Shown: positions 9,900 to 21,240 of the stretch, piece after piece | How the letters are laid out: each line of letters begins with the position of its first letter | Numbering within the stretch: the stretch's first letter is position 1 | Assembly (NCBI RefSeq): GCF_907164915.1 | Contig: NC_061867.1 | Location: 23,164,308 to 23,228,307, forward strand | Length of the DNA: 64,000 nt | Direction: 5' to 3' | Origin: Impatiens glandulifera | Taxonomy: Eukaryota > Streptophyta > Magnoliopsida > Ericales > Balsaminaceae | Position numbers and translations under genes: made by a program | Notes under the pieces: generated by a model | The model's database searches: none | Seen by the model: the letters and a program-made list of their open reading frames with translations, nothing else | What the model was told of the DNA's origin: nothing

Positions 9900-12329
9900 G
9901 CAAGTTTCCTATATCACCTAAATAAAGAAATATTTACAGTTTTGGTACCCACATTCACTTGGGTCCTCGATCAATCAGTCCTTGGGTATCCATATTTGAG
10001 TTGTCTTTATGGATTTCTCATTTTGTATTATAATTAATGCATATGATTTAGACATAGCAGACGTCTTTCTGCTAGCCACTAATTCCTTAGCTTTAAATGA
10101 TGATTTTCTTTTAAAACTCATTGACTTCGTGTTAAGTTTTAGATTGCTAGACTTGATTGCTGCTTCTAACTTAATTTTCAACCAGCTAATAGTTGACGAA
10201 ACATAAGTTATCTGATAAGAAAAATTAAGTAAAGTTAATTTTTGGAACCGGTTAGAAAAACTAAACAACTGTTAACTTCCATGTGCAGGAACAGATCAAA
10301 TTGTATAAACCGGATGGAGCCTCATAAACCGGCTGTTGAAACACCTCAAAGAAATCCAGTTCCAAGTGATCAAGTCAAGATTAGAGGAACCGGTTTTAAG
10401 TCTCTCAAGAGACCGACTAGCAAAGACAAAATTTATAGTCCAGACGGACTATACTGTGTAAGAAACAAACCGGAAACTACAATTTGCAGAGATGACGTAA
10501 TATGACGAAATAGACGTGTCTCGAAGAAATAAAAGAAGATAAGATCCGATCTGAAGCATGCGAGGAAAGCAATGATGATTTAATGATCCGACCTTGACAA
10601 CCGGAAGGTGCATGCGTGACACGTGTCCGAATCTGCAAACCGGCAACGTCATCTTTAACTGAGGAGTGTCTGCTTGCTTGCCAAGTGTTGAGGAAGGTGA
10701 AACGTGCAAGCAACCTCCCTGCACCGGCGTGATGCTGGATCAACCAATCCCACGGTGAGAGAAGAATGTGACCGTTGGGATCGTCCTCACTATAAAAGGA
10801 ATACGAAGCGACCTCATTAATGGCGAACATAACAAACGAGCAAGCGACACAAGTTACGAAAATCTTAGAGAGATAAAGAAATCTTACGAATGATCCAAAA
10901 CCGGTGTGTCATAAACCGAAAGCTTTGTGTGTGTGTTTATTTGTGTATTACATCAAGAGTGAATTGGTGTAACCGGCGAGTAGCGAGTTGGGCTCGATCG
11001 GCATTGTAATTGTTGTAACGTTGATTGTTAGTGGAGATCCTTCTCATAACCTGAGAAGGAGGGGTGACGTAGGAGGGTTTGTTCCGAACATCCATAAAAA
11101 ATCTTGTCTCGTGTTATTTCCTTCATTTACTGCTTACTCACCTAACCTAACCACAAACCAAAAACAATCTTACTCCTTATATCAAAAACCGGTCCACTCA
11201 TATCTTTAAAACCGACTCCTATTAAACATCATCTAAGTCGCATACGTTGCTTCAGACTGAAACAGACATTTCCGCCCTTGAACCGTGTTCAAGAGTCTGT
11301 GACAGTTTGTGTAGTGCTGAGAACGGTTATAGTCTCTAACCGGACTATCACCAAAGTGTTGTGTGTTGTGTAAGCGGCCACCCTTCCAGAAACCGGAAAC
11401 AACCCCGGTCCTCCTAGGACGTCCCCGATCCTAACATTATCTCATCCTTCAAAGTTAACTCCTCATGGATTGAATTAGTTTCAGTGTCAGTTAAACTCCC
11501 TTTGACAAAGTTGGCTTAAGCTTGTCAGTTACCGAGTTTAACTTCTTACAGGACTGCTTTTGGTCATTTCTATCAAATCCTAAACCGGATTTAGATCCAA
11601 CAGGTTTTAACAGACTAATCTGATATTTGAAAGCTTCTTCAAACCTTGTCCAAGCACTGACAATATAGTTTAACCGTTTGTTTTCAGAAGAGAGTTTGAA
11701 TCTTTTTTTTGAGCAACTCATTCTCAGATGAGATCTCGACCTTGCCATTTTCAAGAACGTTTGATTCTAGAGTTTCAGATAAAATAGGTTGAGACACTTC
11801 AGAGGTAGATTTTATTTCATTCTGGGACTCTGATAGCTGTTTGTACTCTATGACCATGTCAATGAGTGCTGCTACCAGTTTTTCCCTTGAAAATTTTTCA
11901 AAAGAGAAGTCAAATACCTCAGATTCCTTAGCTTCTTCTTCTTCCTCTCTTGCCATGAAACAAGCAACCTTGTCATCATCATTATCGCTGGATGATGAGT
12001 CAGAATCACTATAGTTCCATTTGTTCTTCGCGTCGCCTGCCAAAAGAGCCTTCAACTCTTTTTCTTCGCCCTTCTTCTTCTCATCACGCTTCAGCTTCCG
12101 AAATTCCTATTTATAATGACCTAAAATACCACAGTTAAAATATTTAACATTAGCTTTAGATTTTTTATCGTCATTGGTATTTGAGGAGCTAGAGTTAGAA
12201 TTGCTCTTCTTCATAAATTTGTCGAATTTCTTCACGAAGAGAGACAAAGCATCGTTGTTGAGCTGCTGGGCAACCGTCTTCACATTAGGGAATTGATAGG
12301 AATTGTTATCTATCACCAAGAAAAAGAGA
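9900..12329 (-). pseudogene. M1 gag, N-terminal half deleted, split by solo LTR
   Basis: Directly after the PBS the sequence enters the middle of gag (QQLNNDALSLFVKKF), so the UBN2-type N-terminal domain present in P1 and P2 is absent. A zinc knuckle follows near 12114-12150, but its first Cys is Tyr (YFNCGILGHYK) and a stop comes before the last Cys. Downstream are an acidic segment (SDSDSSSSDNDDD) and the conserved tail ending TQIWIPKD near 9980. The solo LTR at 10213-11436 interrupts it. Beyond the tail the sequence jumps to a relic of the pol end (about 9790-9830): pol is absent. Gag packages element RNA; this copy could not. Confidence 0.75.
10213..11436 (+). mobile_element. Solo copia LTR (M2-like family) in M1 gag
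   Basis: TGATAAGAAAAATTAAG...GATCCTAACA is flanked by TTATC at 10208-10212 and 11437-11441, a perfect 5-bp target duplication. It is colinear with the M2 LTRs (AACCGG-rich U3, CTATAAAAGG TATA box near 10791, CCTTCTCATAACCTGAGAAGG hairpin, GGGGTGACGTAGGAGG block). It formed by LTR-LTR recombination. Short open frames inside it are not genes. Confidence 0.93.
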
Positions 12330-12341
12330 GCTCTGATACAA
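12330..12341 (-). promoter_or_regulatory. M1 primer binding site
   Basis: Minus-sense TTGTATCAGAGC just inside the 5' LTR matches the initiator tRNA-Met site TGGTATCAGAGC at 11 of 12 positions. Confidence 0.85.
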
Positions 12342-12343
12342 AT

Positions 12344-13741
12344 TGATAGGAATTGTGTAATCAATAGAGACGGGGTTCTAACCATTGATGATAACATCTG
12401 GAAAACAGTTTGATAGAAATCATGTTAGGGATTAATATCACTTTCTATTCTTCAAAAACCATTGAAAACTCTTGAAGCGATTCAAGTACGGAACTATTTG
12501 TTCAGGTTTGAAGCTTTGAACCAATGAGTGAAGGAAAGAAAAAATCTAAATGACACAACAAGTTGTTTATGGATGTTTGGAGCAAACTCTCTTACGTCAC
12601 CCCTTCTTCCAACAACCGGAAGGATTTCACTATACTTCTTTGAATCAAATACAGTTTACTGTCTAGCTAACTCTTTGTTGAACAGAACATGCTCTATTCA
12701 ACTTACAATATGTTTAAGAATATTTCTCAACTAGACGGATTTTGATTCTCTCTCTCGAACTTGAAAATGATGTACAAATAAGTAAGTGCAAGAGTATAAG
12801 ATTGATCGAAAGTAAGGCTGATGAGACCGGTACGTCGACCGTTGTCCTTGAGGATCTATATATAGAGTCAGGACACCAACAGTCAAATCTTCTAGATGGA
12901 AACGTGGCAAGCACCCAAAGGAAAACCTCCATAGTACAAGAGTACATCAGACTCTGTGCACATGGATCACGGCCATACTAAACTGGTAGTGCGCTGGATA
13001 TTCTTCTGGAACTGTCCTTTACTGAACAAGTAGTGGGGGGAATATTCGCGTACGTGGCGTTCATTTATTGGATACAAATAGCTAGCGTACCAGACTACAC
13101 AGATAAGTAGAGAGGGAGTAGCATACAACTAGTTGATCGTGGGTAGACGTATGCTAACTTCAAACAAATACTTAAGCGAGGCATTACACGTGCTCCATTA
13201 GACCACCAAGTCTAAGAGAGTTAGACGTCAACGTCTAATAACGATATCCATTAGACCACCAAGTCTAATAGAGTTCGACTGCACGTCTAACTACGTATCT
13301 ATTAGACTACACGTCTAACTACGTATCTGTTAGACTGCACGTCTAACTACGTCTGTTAGACTACACGTCTAACTACGTATCTATTAGACTGCATGTCTAA
13401 TTACGTATCTGTTAGACTGCACGTCTAAATACGTATCTGTTAGGCTACACGTCTAACTATGTATCTTTTAGACTGCACGTCTAACTACGTATCTGTTAGA
13501 CTCAACGTCTAACTACGTCTCTGTTAGACTACACGTCTAACTACGTATCTATTAGATTGCACGTCTAACTACATATTTGTTATACTGCACGTCTAACTCG
13601 CAACATGTCTAATTAGCCTGTTTCAATCCATGTCTAATTTAGCATAGTTTTAATGCACCTACACAAAAATAATTAGACGACTTAACTTCATTCTTAATCA
13701 AAGTTTTACTAATACATCATTAAAATAATGTTAGTCAAACT
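12344..13741 (-). mobile_element. M1 5' LTR (main part; end at 23505-23518)
   Basis: On the plus strand it runs from TGATAGGAATTG (U5 end next to the PBS) to GTTAGTCAAACT at 13741, where P1 is inserted. The missing 14 nt (AATTTGTCCCAACA) are found at 23505-23518 after P1, restoring the family's TGTTGGG start. Landmarks: hairpin 12677-12702, conserved block 12567-12625, TATA-like CTATATATAG near 12857, GTCTAAC hairpin array 13190-13610. Confidence 0.93.
13190..13610 (-). repeat. Tandem GTCTAAC hairpin array in M1 5' LTR
   Basis: About a dozen units of 26-28 bp with GTTAGAC-5 nt-GTCTAAC, of the same design as 7840-8395 but with a different number and order of variants. Confidence 0.88.
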
Positions 13742-15346
13742 TGTTGGGTCAAATTATTTTGACTAAGTTTCAAAGTATTTTGACTATCGTAATTTTGATG
13801 ATAAGTGTGTATAAAACTTAATTTAAGCTGTCTAATCGTTTTTGGTGCAGGTGTATCGAAAAAATGTTATATTAGACTAAGTCTAAATGAGTTTCATTAA
13901 ACTGATTGCCCATTAGAAGTAGTTAGACGTGCAGTCTAACAAATATGTAGTTAGACGTGCAGTTTAACAGACGTAGTTAGACGTGCAGTCTAATAGACAT
14001 AGTTAGACGTGCAGTGTAACGGATACGTAGTTAGACGTGCAGTCTAACAGACGTAGTTTGAAGTACAGTCTAACAGATATATAGTTAGACGTGTAGTCTA
14101 ACAGATACGTAGTTAGACGTGCAGTCTAATGGATACGTAGTTAGACGTGCAGTCTAACAGACGTAGTTAAACGTGCAGTCTAAAGGATACGTAGTTAGAC
14201 GTGCATTCTAATAGACGTAGTTATGTGCAGTCTAACAGATACGTAGTTAGACGTGCAGTCTAACGGATACGTAGTTAGACGTGTAGTCTAAAAGACTTAG
14301 TTAGAAGTGCAGTCCAACTCCTTCAGATTAGTCTAAAGGGATGCGTAGTTAGTCGTGCAGTCTAACTCCTTTAGATTAGTTTGAAGAGAACCGTAATTGA
14401 CATGTCGTCTAATCCCATTAGACTAGGTGGTCTAATGCATCATGCTATTAGACGTGGGCGTCTAATTTCATTAGACTTTTCAGTCTAAGTGAACAAGTCT
14501 AATTCCATGCTTAAAGCAGTTGCTTGAAGCTAGAACCCGTCTACCCACGATCAACTTGCTGTATGTAACTCCTGCTCCACTTTCCAGTGAAGATCAGTTC
14601 GACAACCAGTTGCAACCAATAGATTAATGCCACGTAAGATAATATTCTTCCCACTACTTGTTTCTTGCAGGAATATCCTAGAAGAATATTTGACGTACTA
14701 CCAGATTGGTACGTTCACGATCCTGGTGCTCAGAGTCTGCTGTGTACTATGGAGGCGTTCCAATGGAAGCGCGCCATGTGTCATTATGGAAGATCCGACC
14801 GTTGGTACTGCTTTTTATTTAAAGATCCTCAAGGACCACAGATGAATCATCGATTTATCGATACTCAAAGAATCATACGCAAATATACAAGCTGATATAC
14901 GAAAGAACTTCTTTCTTGCTTTACTGTGTGTTTATCAAGAGAGAGATATAATCAAAGCATTATTTTAGCTGAGTGATATAATTTATTATTGTAAGTTGAA
15001 CAGAGTCCGTTCTGTTCAACAGTGATCTAATCGTGCGACTGTATTTTATTATAAGAAACGTATAGTGAATCCTTCCGGTGGTTGGAAGAAGGGGAGACGT
15101 AAGAGTTTGCTTAGAATATCTATAAACAAACTGCTGTGTCATTTACATTCTGTCATCTTCTCATTCTTTGGTTCTTAGCTTCAAACTGAGCAAACATTTT
15201 CGCACTTGAATCGTTCAAGAGTTTGCAAGGGTTTGTGTAGAATAGAAAATGATTTAAATCTCTAACAAGATTTCAATCAAACCGTTTTTCCGAAGCCGTC
15301 ATCAATAGCCAGACCCCCGTCTCTATCAATTACGTCGATCCTATCA
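13742..15346 (+). mobile_element. P1 5' LTR
   Basis: A 1605-bp LTR from TGTTGGGTCAAATT to GATCCTATCA. U3 contains the hairpin array (13905-14330) and TTAGAC pairs to 14500. TATA-like TTTTATTTAAAG is near 14813. R/U5 contains a perfect 10-bp hairpin (14995-15020) and the GGAAGAAGGGGAGACGTAAG block near 15083. Confidence 0.92.
13905..14330 (+). repeat. Tandem GTTAGAC-GTGCA-GTCTAAC hairpin array, P1 5' LTR
   Basis: About 16 units of 24-28 bp (consensus TACGTAGTTAGACGTGCAGT + CTAACAGA). Each unit can fold into a 7-bp stem with a 5-nt loop. Short and long units alternate by loss of GATAC. Confidence 0.92.
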
Positions 15347-15348
15347 AT

Positions 15349-15360
15349 TTGTATTAGAGC
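15349..15360 (+). promoter_or_regulatory. P1 primer binding site
   Basis: TTGTATTAGAGC, 10 of 12 matches to the initiator tRNA-Met site, 2 nt after the LTR. Confidence 0.8.
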
Positions 15361-15390
15361 TCTGTTTCTATTCTCAAGCCTTCATTAAGA

Positions 15391-17200
15391 ATGTCGACCA
15401 TAACCAAAGATGTTAGTGCTACCGCAATCCCTACTTTCTCTAGAGAAAACTATATCGTGTGGAAGAAGAGAGTTCGTGCTCATCTCTTTTCTCTTCATGA
15501 CGACATGTGGAGTGTTATCACAAATGGTCCTATAAAGATATATAAGGAGAAATCTGAATGGACAAATAAAGACAAGAGGAAGAACAACCTCAACAACATG
15601 GCTTTAGATGTTCTGTACAGATCTCTTGATGACAGTATGTTTAACTACATCATCGAGTGTGATACTACTAAGGAGATCTGTGACAGACTCACTCAACTGT
15701 GTGAGGGCAATGAGAAAACCAAGGAGAACAAGATTATGGTTGCCCATCTATAGTTCGTCAGCTTCAAGATGCGTCCCGGAGAAACGATGAACGAGTTCGA
15801 CACAAGGTTCAGCCAGATTGTCTCCACTCTATCTATCTTTGGCAAGACCTATAGAAACATGGAGCTTGTTATCAAGGTCATTCACGCTCTTCCAAGGAAA
15901 TGGGACATAAAGACGATGTCTATGAGGGAATCCAAAGACCTCAACAAGATATCGCTCTTCGATTTATTCGCTGATCTCAAGGCCTACGAGTTCTAGATGA
16001 ACTCTTGGATTGAAGAAGATCAATCCACATTCATTATCAATGCCAAAGCGTTGGTGACTTCTGAAGAGCCTCCTGCCGCTCCTGACGTGCAGACTACAAC
16101 TTAACAACGATGCTATGTCTCTCTTCGTGAAGAAGTTTGGCGACTTCATGAAGAAGAGCAACTCTAACTCAAGCTCTTCAAATTCTAATGATAATAAGAA
16201 ATTCAAATTTAATGTTAAGTGTTATAACTGTGGCATTTTAGGTCATTACCAATCGGAATGACGGAAGCCGAAGTGTGAAGAGAAGAAAAATGACAATGAA
16301 AAGGAGCTGAAGGCTCTTATAGCAGGGGACGGGAAGAACAGACGAAACCACTGTGATTCTTACTTCTCATCCAGCGATAGTGATGAAGATGAGGTGGCTT
16401 GCTTCATGGCAAGAGAAGAAGAAGAAACTCAGTAAACTAAGGTATTTGATTTCTCTTCTAAAAAGTTTTCAAGGGAACAACTGGTAACTACACTAGATGA
16501 CATGGTCATAAAGTACAGAAAGCTAGCAGAATCCCTAAATGAAACAAAATCCTTACCCAAAGAGTCTAAGCCAGTTTTATCTCAAACTCAAGAATCAAAT
16601 TTTTTTGAAAATAAAGTTGTAGAGATCTCATCTGAGAATGAGATGCTCAAGGAACAGATTCAAACACTTTCTACTGAAAACAAAAGGCTAAACTATGTAG
16701 TTAGTCTTGGACAACGTCTTGAGAAGCCGTCAAATATCAGATCAGTCTGTTAAAACCTGCTAGATCTAGTTCCGGTTTAGGATTTGATGGTAATGACCCA
16801 AACTAGTCCTGTAAAAAGTTAAACCCGACAGCTAACAAGCTTAAGACAATAAGTTTTGTTAAAGGGAGTTTAACTGATATTGAATCTGATCCCATTCATG
16901 AAGAAATAGCTTTGAAGAATGAAATAACTTATGTTCCACCGACTGTTAGCTAGGTCAAAAATAAGTTAGAAGCAACCAGCAAGTCTGACAATTTAAAACC
17001 TGACTCAAAGTCATGGAGTTTTAAAAGAAAGTCATCTTCGAAATCTAAACGATCAGTGGTTAGTAGGAAGGCGTCTACTAAGTCAAAATCATACGCATTA
17101 ATCACAACACAAAATAAAAAATCAATCAGAATAACTCAAATATGAATTCCTAAGGGACTAATTGATCGAGGACCTAATTGAATGATGGTACCAAAGTTTG
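15391..17200 (+). pseudogene. P1 gag (UBN2-type copia Gag)
   Basis: The frame starts at MSTITKD (15391). The N-terminal Gag region shows FSRENYIVWKKRVRAHL, KRKNNLNNMALD, YIIECDTTKEIC and LPRKWDIKTMSMRE, typical of copia Gag. Breaks: a stop at about 15751 (QF to stop), another at 15994, and a frameshift near 16100. The zinc knuckle at 16216-16263 reads CYNCGILGHYQSE with the last Cys codon changed to TGA. Then come an acidic segment, a coiled-coil-like segment (SSENEMLKEQIQTL), a Lys/Ser-rich tail and IPKGLIDRGPN. Shortly after, where the protease motif should begin, the sequence jumps to the relic end of RNase H (about 17310). Confidence 0.85.
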
Positions 17201-18057
17201 TAAATAGTTTCTTGTGTAGGTGATGCAGGAGAGCTGCAAGAAGGAAGCATGGAGAATACTCTTTTGTGTATACATTTTAGAAGATCAACAATGGCCCTTG
17301 CCATTCTAGAGGACTAAGTGTTTTTATGTTTTAAAAATATTTTTGATCCTACGGACCTCAAAACATTTGTTTATTCATTTTGTACATGCACAAAATGAGA
17401 GAAAAATTTTATTTTGGAAATAAAGATACACTTAGACAAAAGGCCTTAATCGGTCTATTAGACGAGGTCGTTTAAGGGAAAAAGTGTGTACTTAGACGTA
17501 TTTTTGCTCATACTCTATGCATCTAAGTCTGTGTGTCTTCGTTAATAACCTGCGCGGTTAAATGTACACGTCTAATAGACGTTAGACGTTTTTACGTCAA
17601 AATCAAGTGGATGCTCACATGTAATCAAACACAGGTCTAATACGTGTTGTTCATACGTAATTAAACGTCGACATCTAATAGACATTAGATGCTTATAAGA
17701 CACGTGATTAAGCCCTTGCATCTAATAGATCCATGCATATAATAGACGTTTAGATTTCATAGGTTGGTGTAAGTAAGAAAAACATCTAACTACGTGTGTA
17801 TTAGACTGATCAAAGACAACTGTCACACGTGAGGTGATATCTAATTTTCCCGCTCAAGAAAAAACATAGTCATCTCCGAATAACATGAAGACACGTGTCT
17901 TTCAAGTTAAGAGACAATGACTAATATACCCTCAAAATAATGATGACTACTTTGAAAGGACGTCTAATATTAATTGATGGGTCATACCCCTAGAAAATAT
18001 GACGATTATACTATGCGACTCTTGAGAGTCTATATAAGGACACTTTGCATGAGATTG
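17200..18057 (+). promoter_or_regulatory. P1 pol-deletion junction and ORF2 upstream region
   Basis: At about 17300-17360 the gag tail is joined to a relic of the pol 3' end (TTAAAAATATTTTTGATC..GGACCTCAAAAC), as in M1 and P2. An internal PPT-like tract lies at 17392-17410. From 17450 to 17970 there are many CGTCTAA/TTAGACG motifs, with CGTCTAATAGACG at 17569-17581. TATA-like CTATATAAGG is at 18030-18039, just before the solo gypsy LTR that now separates it from ORF2. Confidence 0.65.
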
Positions 18058-18535
18058 TGCTAGACCCTACGCATTAAGGCCTCGGTCGTAGAATAATTTC
18101 AGCAACCTTTCTCGGCACCCGTTCTCAGTCCTATTGTGCACATGGGCAGATTTCTGTTTTGTTGTATTAATATTTTGTTTTGCTTTCCTTTTCTATTTTA
18201 CAAACCGAATTCTATTATTTTCTAGTAGTTGTTGTAACTGAATATTCTAGGGCAAAACATCACCTATATAAGGCTGATCTTTCTTCCCCAAGGACCCATG
18301 AATAGAATAATGAAGATATGAACTTCGACCCTATTCGTCTATTATTATTTACTATGGATTGTTTGGCATAGACAAACAATATTTCTCTTCGCACCCTTGG
18401 TTCTTCTATCTCCTCCCTCCAAATTCTCTATCAAAACCTTCCGTTGCCATTTGATTATAGAATTTTCACCGGTCCTAAAGATCAAGAACTTGAATCTTGA
18501 ACCCATAAACACATCTTACGAAACAAGTCGTAACA
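18058..18535 (+). mobile_element. Solo Ty3/gypsy LTR in P1
   Basis: TGCTAGACCC...CAAGTCGTAACA (478 bp) is flanked by GATTG at 18053-18057 and 18536-18540. It is nearly the same as the two LTRs of the gypsy element at 20707-23019. CCTATATAAGG near 18272 is its TATA box. It cuts the leader between the ORF2 TATA box and ORF2. Confidence 0.95.
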
Positions 18536-18643
18536 GATTGAAAAAGATTTTTCTCTCTCAAATCTCTCAAGAACCCTAGATTTCTTCAATTTTCTCTCTA
18601 AGAAACCCTTGTTTATCTTTTGTCTGTTCGCATTTTGTCAAAA

Positions 18644-19511
18644 ATAGGAAACAAGATAATCACACTTGGTCATTGTACTCTACAGGTTGATTTTCCCTAC
18701 GTCTACACGTTCGATCAGCAAGATGTTCAGAACCCTTGAATATTTCAGTTTCGGGATGTACCTTGGCAGGTCGTTCATATTCCATGAAAAAGAAGTAATG
18801 GAGTTTTTCAAATCGGCGACGATGGTCGGCGATTCAATTGTGGAAACCATGAATGACACCGAAATCTACTTCAACGAAGCTTCTTATGTGGAGTTCTTCG
18901 AACTTCCGTCGGAGGGGCACACATTCAACTTGAATTTGACATCGGAAGTCACGATAGAGATGAAGACGGTTTTCTCTGCCGATGGCTCTGAGATTCGACT
19001 TAACGTGAGTAAGAAGGCTCTCAAACCACAATTTATTTTGCTAAATGATGTGGTGGCTAAAGCGCTTCAATGGAAGGCGGGGTCTTTCCATTTATACAGT
19101 CAAGATCGTTTTGACTACCATTCAGCCATTTTAAAAGGGATTCATGTCAACTGGGACTCAACTTTGTACTAAATTCTTTGCTTTGCGATCAATCAGGAGA
19201 ACAAGGAATGTATAAACTTTGCTGCTCAACTAAGTCATTTGTTGGAACATTTGGGAGTCCCCATGGGGGATTCAGAGCCGATAAACTCTACCCGGGTGTT
19301 CACTGTCTTTACTGTTGCCAACACCATCATCTGAATGAAGAACAACAAAGAATCGCTCTCGGGAGCATCAAACTAACATACATGAGGAATGTCTGTTACT
19401 CGTTCCAAACATTCAGCGACTTCTGTCCTGTCTACAGGACCTAAAAGATCTAAAACTGTCAACGAATCTGAGGCGAGTTCTACCAATCTTAAGAGTTCTT
19501 CAAAGAAGGAT
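18644..19511 (+). pseudogene. P1 ORF2
   Basis: Homologous to P2 ORF2. The start codon is ATA at 18644, where P2 has ATG. An early frameshift lies after FDQQDV (about 18725); from MFRTLEYF the frame is open to WDSTLY and a stop at 19170. The conserved blocks KEVMEFFKSA, FFELPSEGHTF and VNWDSTLY are present. Beyond the stop the homology continues (NFAAQL, LGVPMGDSEPIN, then MSVTRSKHSATS and a basic Lys/Ser-rich linker) until the 3' LTR starts at 19512. The acidic and coiled-coil part and the PPT are missing. A TATA-like box lies upstream but is separated from it by the solo gypsy LTR. Confidence 0.75.
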
Positions 19512-19689
19512 GTTGGGTTAAATTATTTTGACTAAGTGTCAAAGTATTTTGACTATTGGAATTTTGATGATGAGTGTGTATAAAACTTAATTTATGCCGT
19601 CTAATAATTTTTGGTGCAGGTGTATCGAAAACAGGTTATATTAAACTAAGTATAAATGAGGTTCATTAGAATAATTGGCCATTAGATGC

Positions 19690-20200
19690 ATTGAGTTAGA
19701 CGTGCAGTCTAACAGACGTAGTTAGACATGCAGTCTAATAGACATAGTTATACGTGCAGTCTAACAGATACGAAGTTAGACGTGCAGTCTAACAGACGTA
19801 GTTAGACGTGCAGTCTAACAGACGTAGTTAGACGTGCAGTCTAACAGACGTAGTTAGACATGCAGTCTAATGGATACGTAGTTAGACGTGCAGTCTTACA
19901 GATACGTAGTTAAACGTGTAGTCTAACAGACATAGTTAGACGTGCAGTCTAACGGATACGTAGTTAGACGTGCAGTCTAACAGACGTAGTTAGACGTGTA
20001 GTCTAACAGATACGTAGTTAGATATGTAGTCTAACGGATACGTAGTTAGACGTGTAGTCTAACAGACGTAGTTAGACGTGTTGTCTAACTCCTTCAGATT
20101 AGTCTGAAGGGATGCGTAGTTAGACGTGCAGTCTAACGTATGAGAGTTAGACGTGCAGTCTAACGTATGAGAGTTAGACGTGCAGTGCAATCTAACTCCT
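19690..20200 (+). repeat. Tandem hairpin array, P1 3' LTR
   Basis: About 18 units of GTTAGACGTGCAGTCTAAC with 24-28 bp spacing. Number and order differ from the 5' LTR array (13905-14330), so the array has changed by unequal exchange or slippage since insertion, or during reverse transcription. Confidence 0.9.
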
Positions 20201-20706
20201 TCAGATTTGTCTGAAGGGAACCGTAATTAGACGTGTCGTCTAATCCCATTAGACTAGGTGGTCTATTGGATTCTACTATTAGACGTGGGCGTCTAATTTC
20301 ATTAGACTTATCAGTCTAAGTGAAAAATGTCTAATGCCATGCTTAAAGCAGTTGCTTGGAGCTAGCACCCGTCTACCCACGATCAACTAGCTGTATGCTA
20401 CTCCTGCTCCACTTTCTAGTGAAGATCAATACGACAATCAGTTACAACCAATTGATTAATGCCACGTAAGCAAATATTCTTTCCACTACTTGTTTCTTGC
20501 AGGAATATCTTAGATGAATATTTGGCGTACTACCAGATTGATATGGCCACGATCCTGGTGCTCAGAGTTTGTTGTGTACTATGGAGGCATTCCAATGGAA
20601 GCTCGCCACGTGTCATTATGGAAGATTCGACCGTTGGTACTACTTTCTATTTAAAGATCCTCAAGGACCACAAATGAATCATCGATCTATCGATACTCAG
20701 AGAATC

Positions 20707-21183
20707 TTCTAGACCCTTAGCATCAAGGCCTCGGTCGTAGAATAATTTCAGCAACCTTTCTCGGCACCCGGTCTCGGTCCTATGGTGCACATGGGCCAGA
20801 TTTCTGTTTTTTTGTATTAATATTTTGTTTATCTTTCCTTTTTTATTTTACAAACCGAATTCTGTTATTTTCTAGTATTTGTTGTAACCAAATATTCTGG
20901 GGCAAGACATCACCTATATAAGGTTGGTCTTTCTTCCCCAAGGACCCATGAATGGAAAAATGAAGATATGAACTTCGGCCATATTCGTATATTATTATTT
21001 ACTATGGACTGTTTGGCATAGACCAACAATATTTCTCTTCGCACCCTTGGTTCTTCTATCCCCTCCCCAAATTCTCTATCGAAAACCTTCCGCTGCCCTT
21101 TGATTGTAGAATTTCCATCGGTTTTAGAGATCAAGAACTTGATTCTTGAACCCTAAACACACCTTACGGAACAAGTCGTAACA
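20707..21183 (+). mobile_element. Gypsy 5' LTR
   Basis: 477 bp ending GTCGTAACA; TATA-like CCTATATAAGG near 20913. Aligns with 22543-23019 with a small number of differences. Confidence 0.93.
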
Positions 21184-21187
21184 TTCT

Positions 21188-21199
21188 TGGTATCATAGC
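21188..21199 (+). promoter_or_regulatory. Gypsy primer binding site
   Basis: TGGTATCATAGC, 11 of 12 matches to the initiator tRNA-Met site, four bases after the LTR. Confidence 0.75.
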
Positions 21200-21240
21200 A
21201 AGACGATCCTCAAATGAAAGAAACCCGATAGCAAACAAAG

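Noticed and set aside
10242..11209. Several open frames of 70-120 codons on both strands
   Set aside because: All lie inside the solo LTR 10213-11436 and have no homology-like features.
13905..14330. CRISPR-like array of regularly spaced repeats
   Set aside because: Spacers are nearly the same in all units and the arrays sit in LTRs of plant retrotransposons; they are tandem repeats.
14627..14895. Overlapping small frames near the LTR TATA boxes (also at 20459, 24805, 51561)
   Set aside because: They recur because the LTR U3/R sequence recurs; stops and frames are not conserved among copies.
12344..15346. Large head-to-head inverted repeat as a palindrome or hairpin locus
   Set aside because: Fully explained by insertion of P1 into the M1 LTR in opposite orientation, with a matching target duplication.
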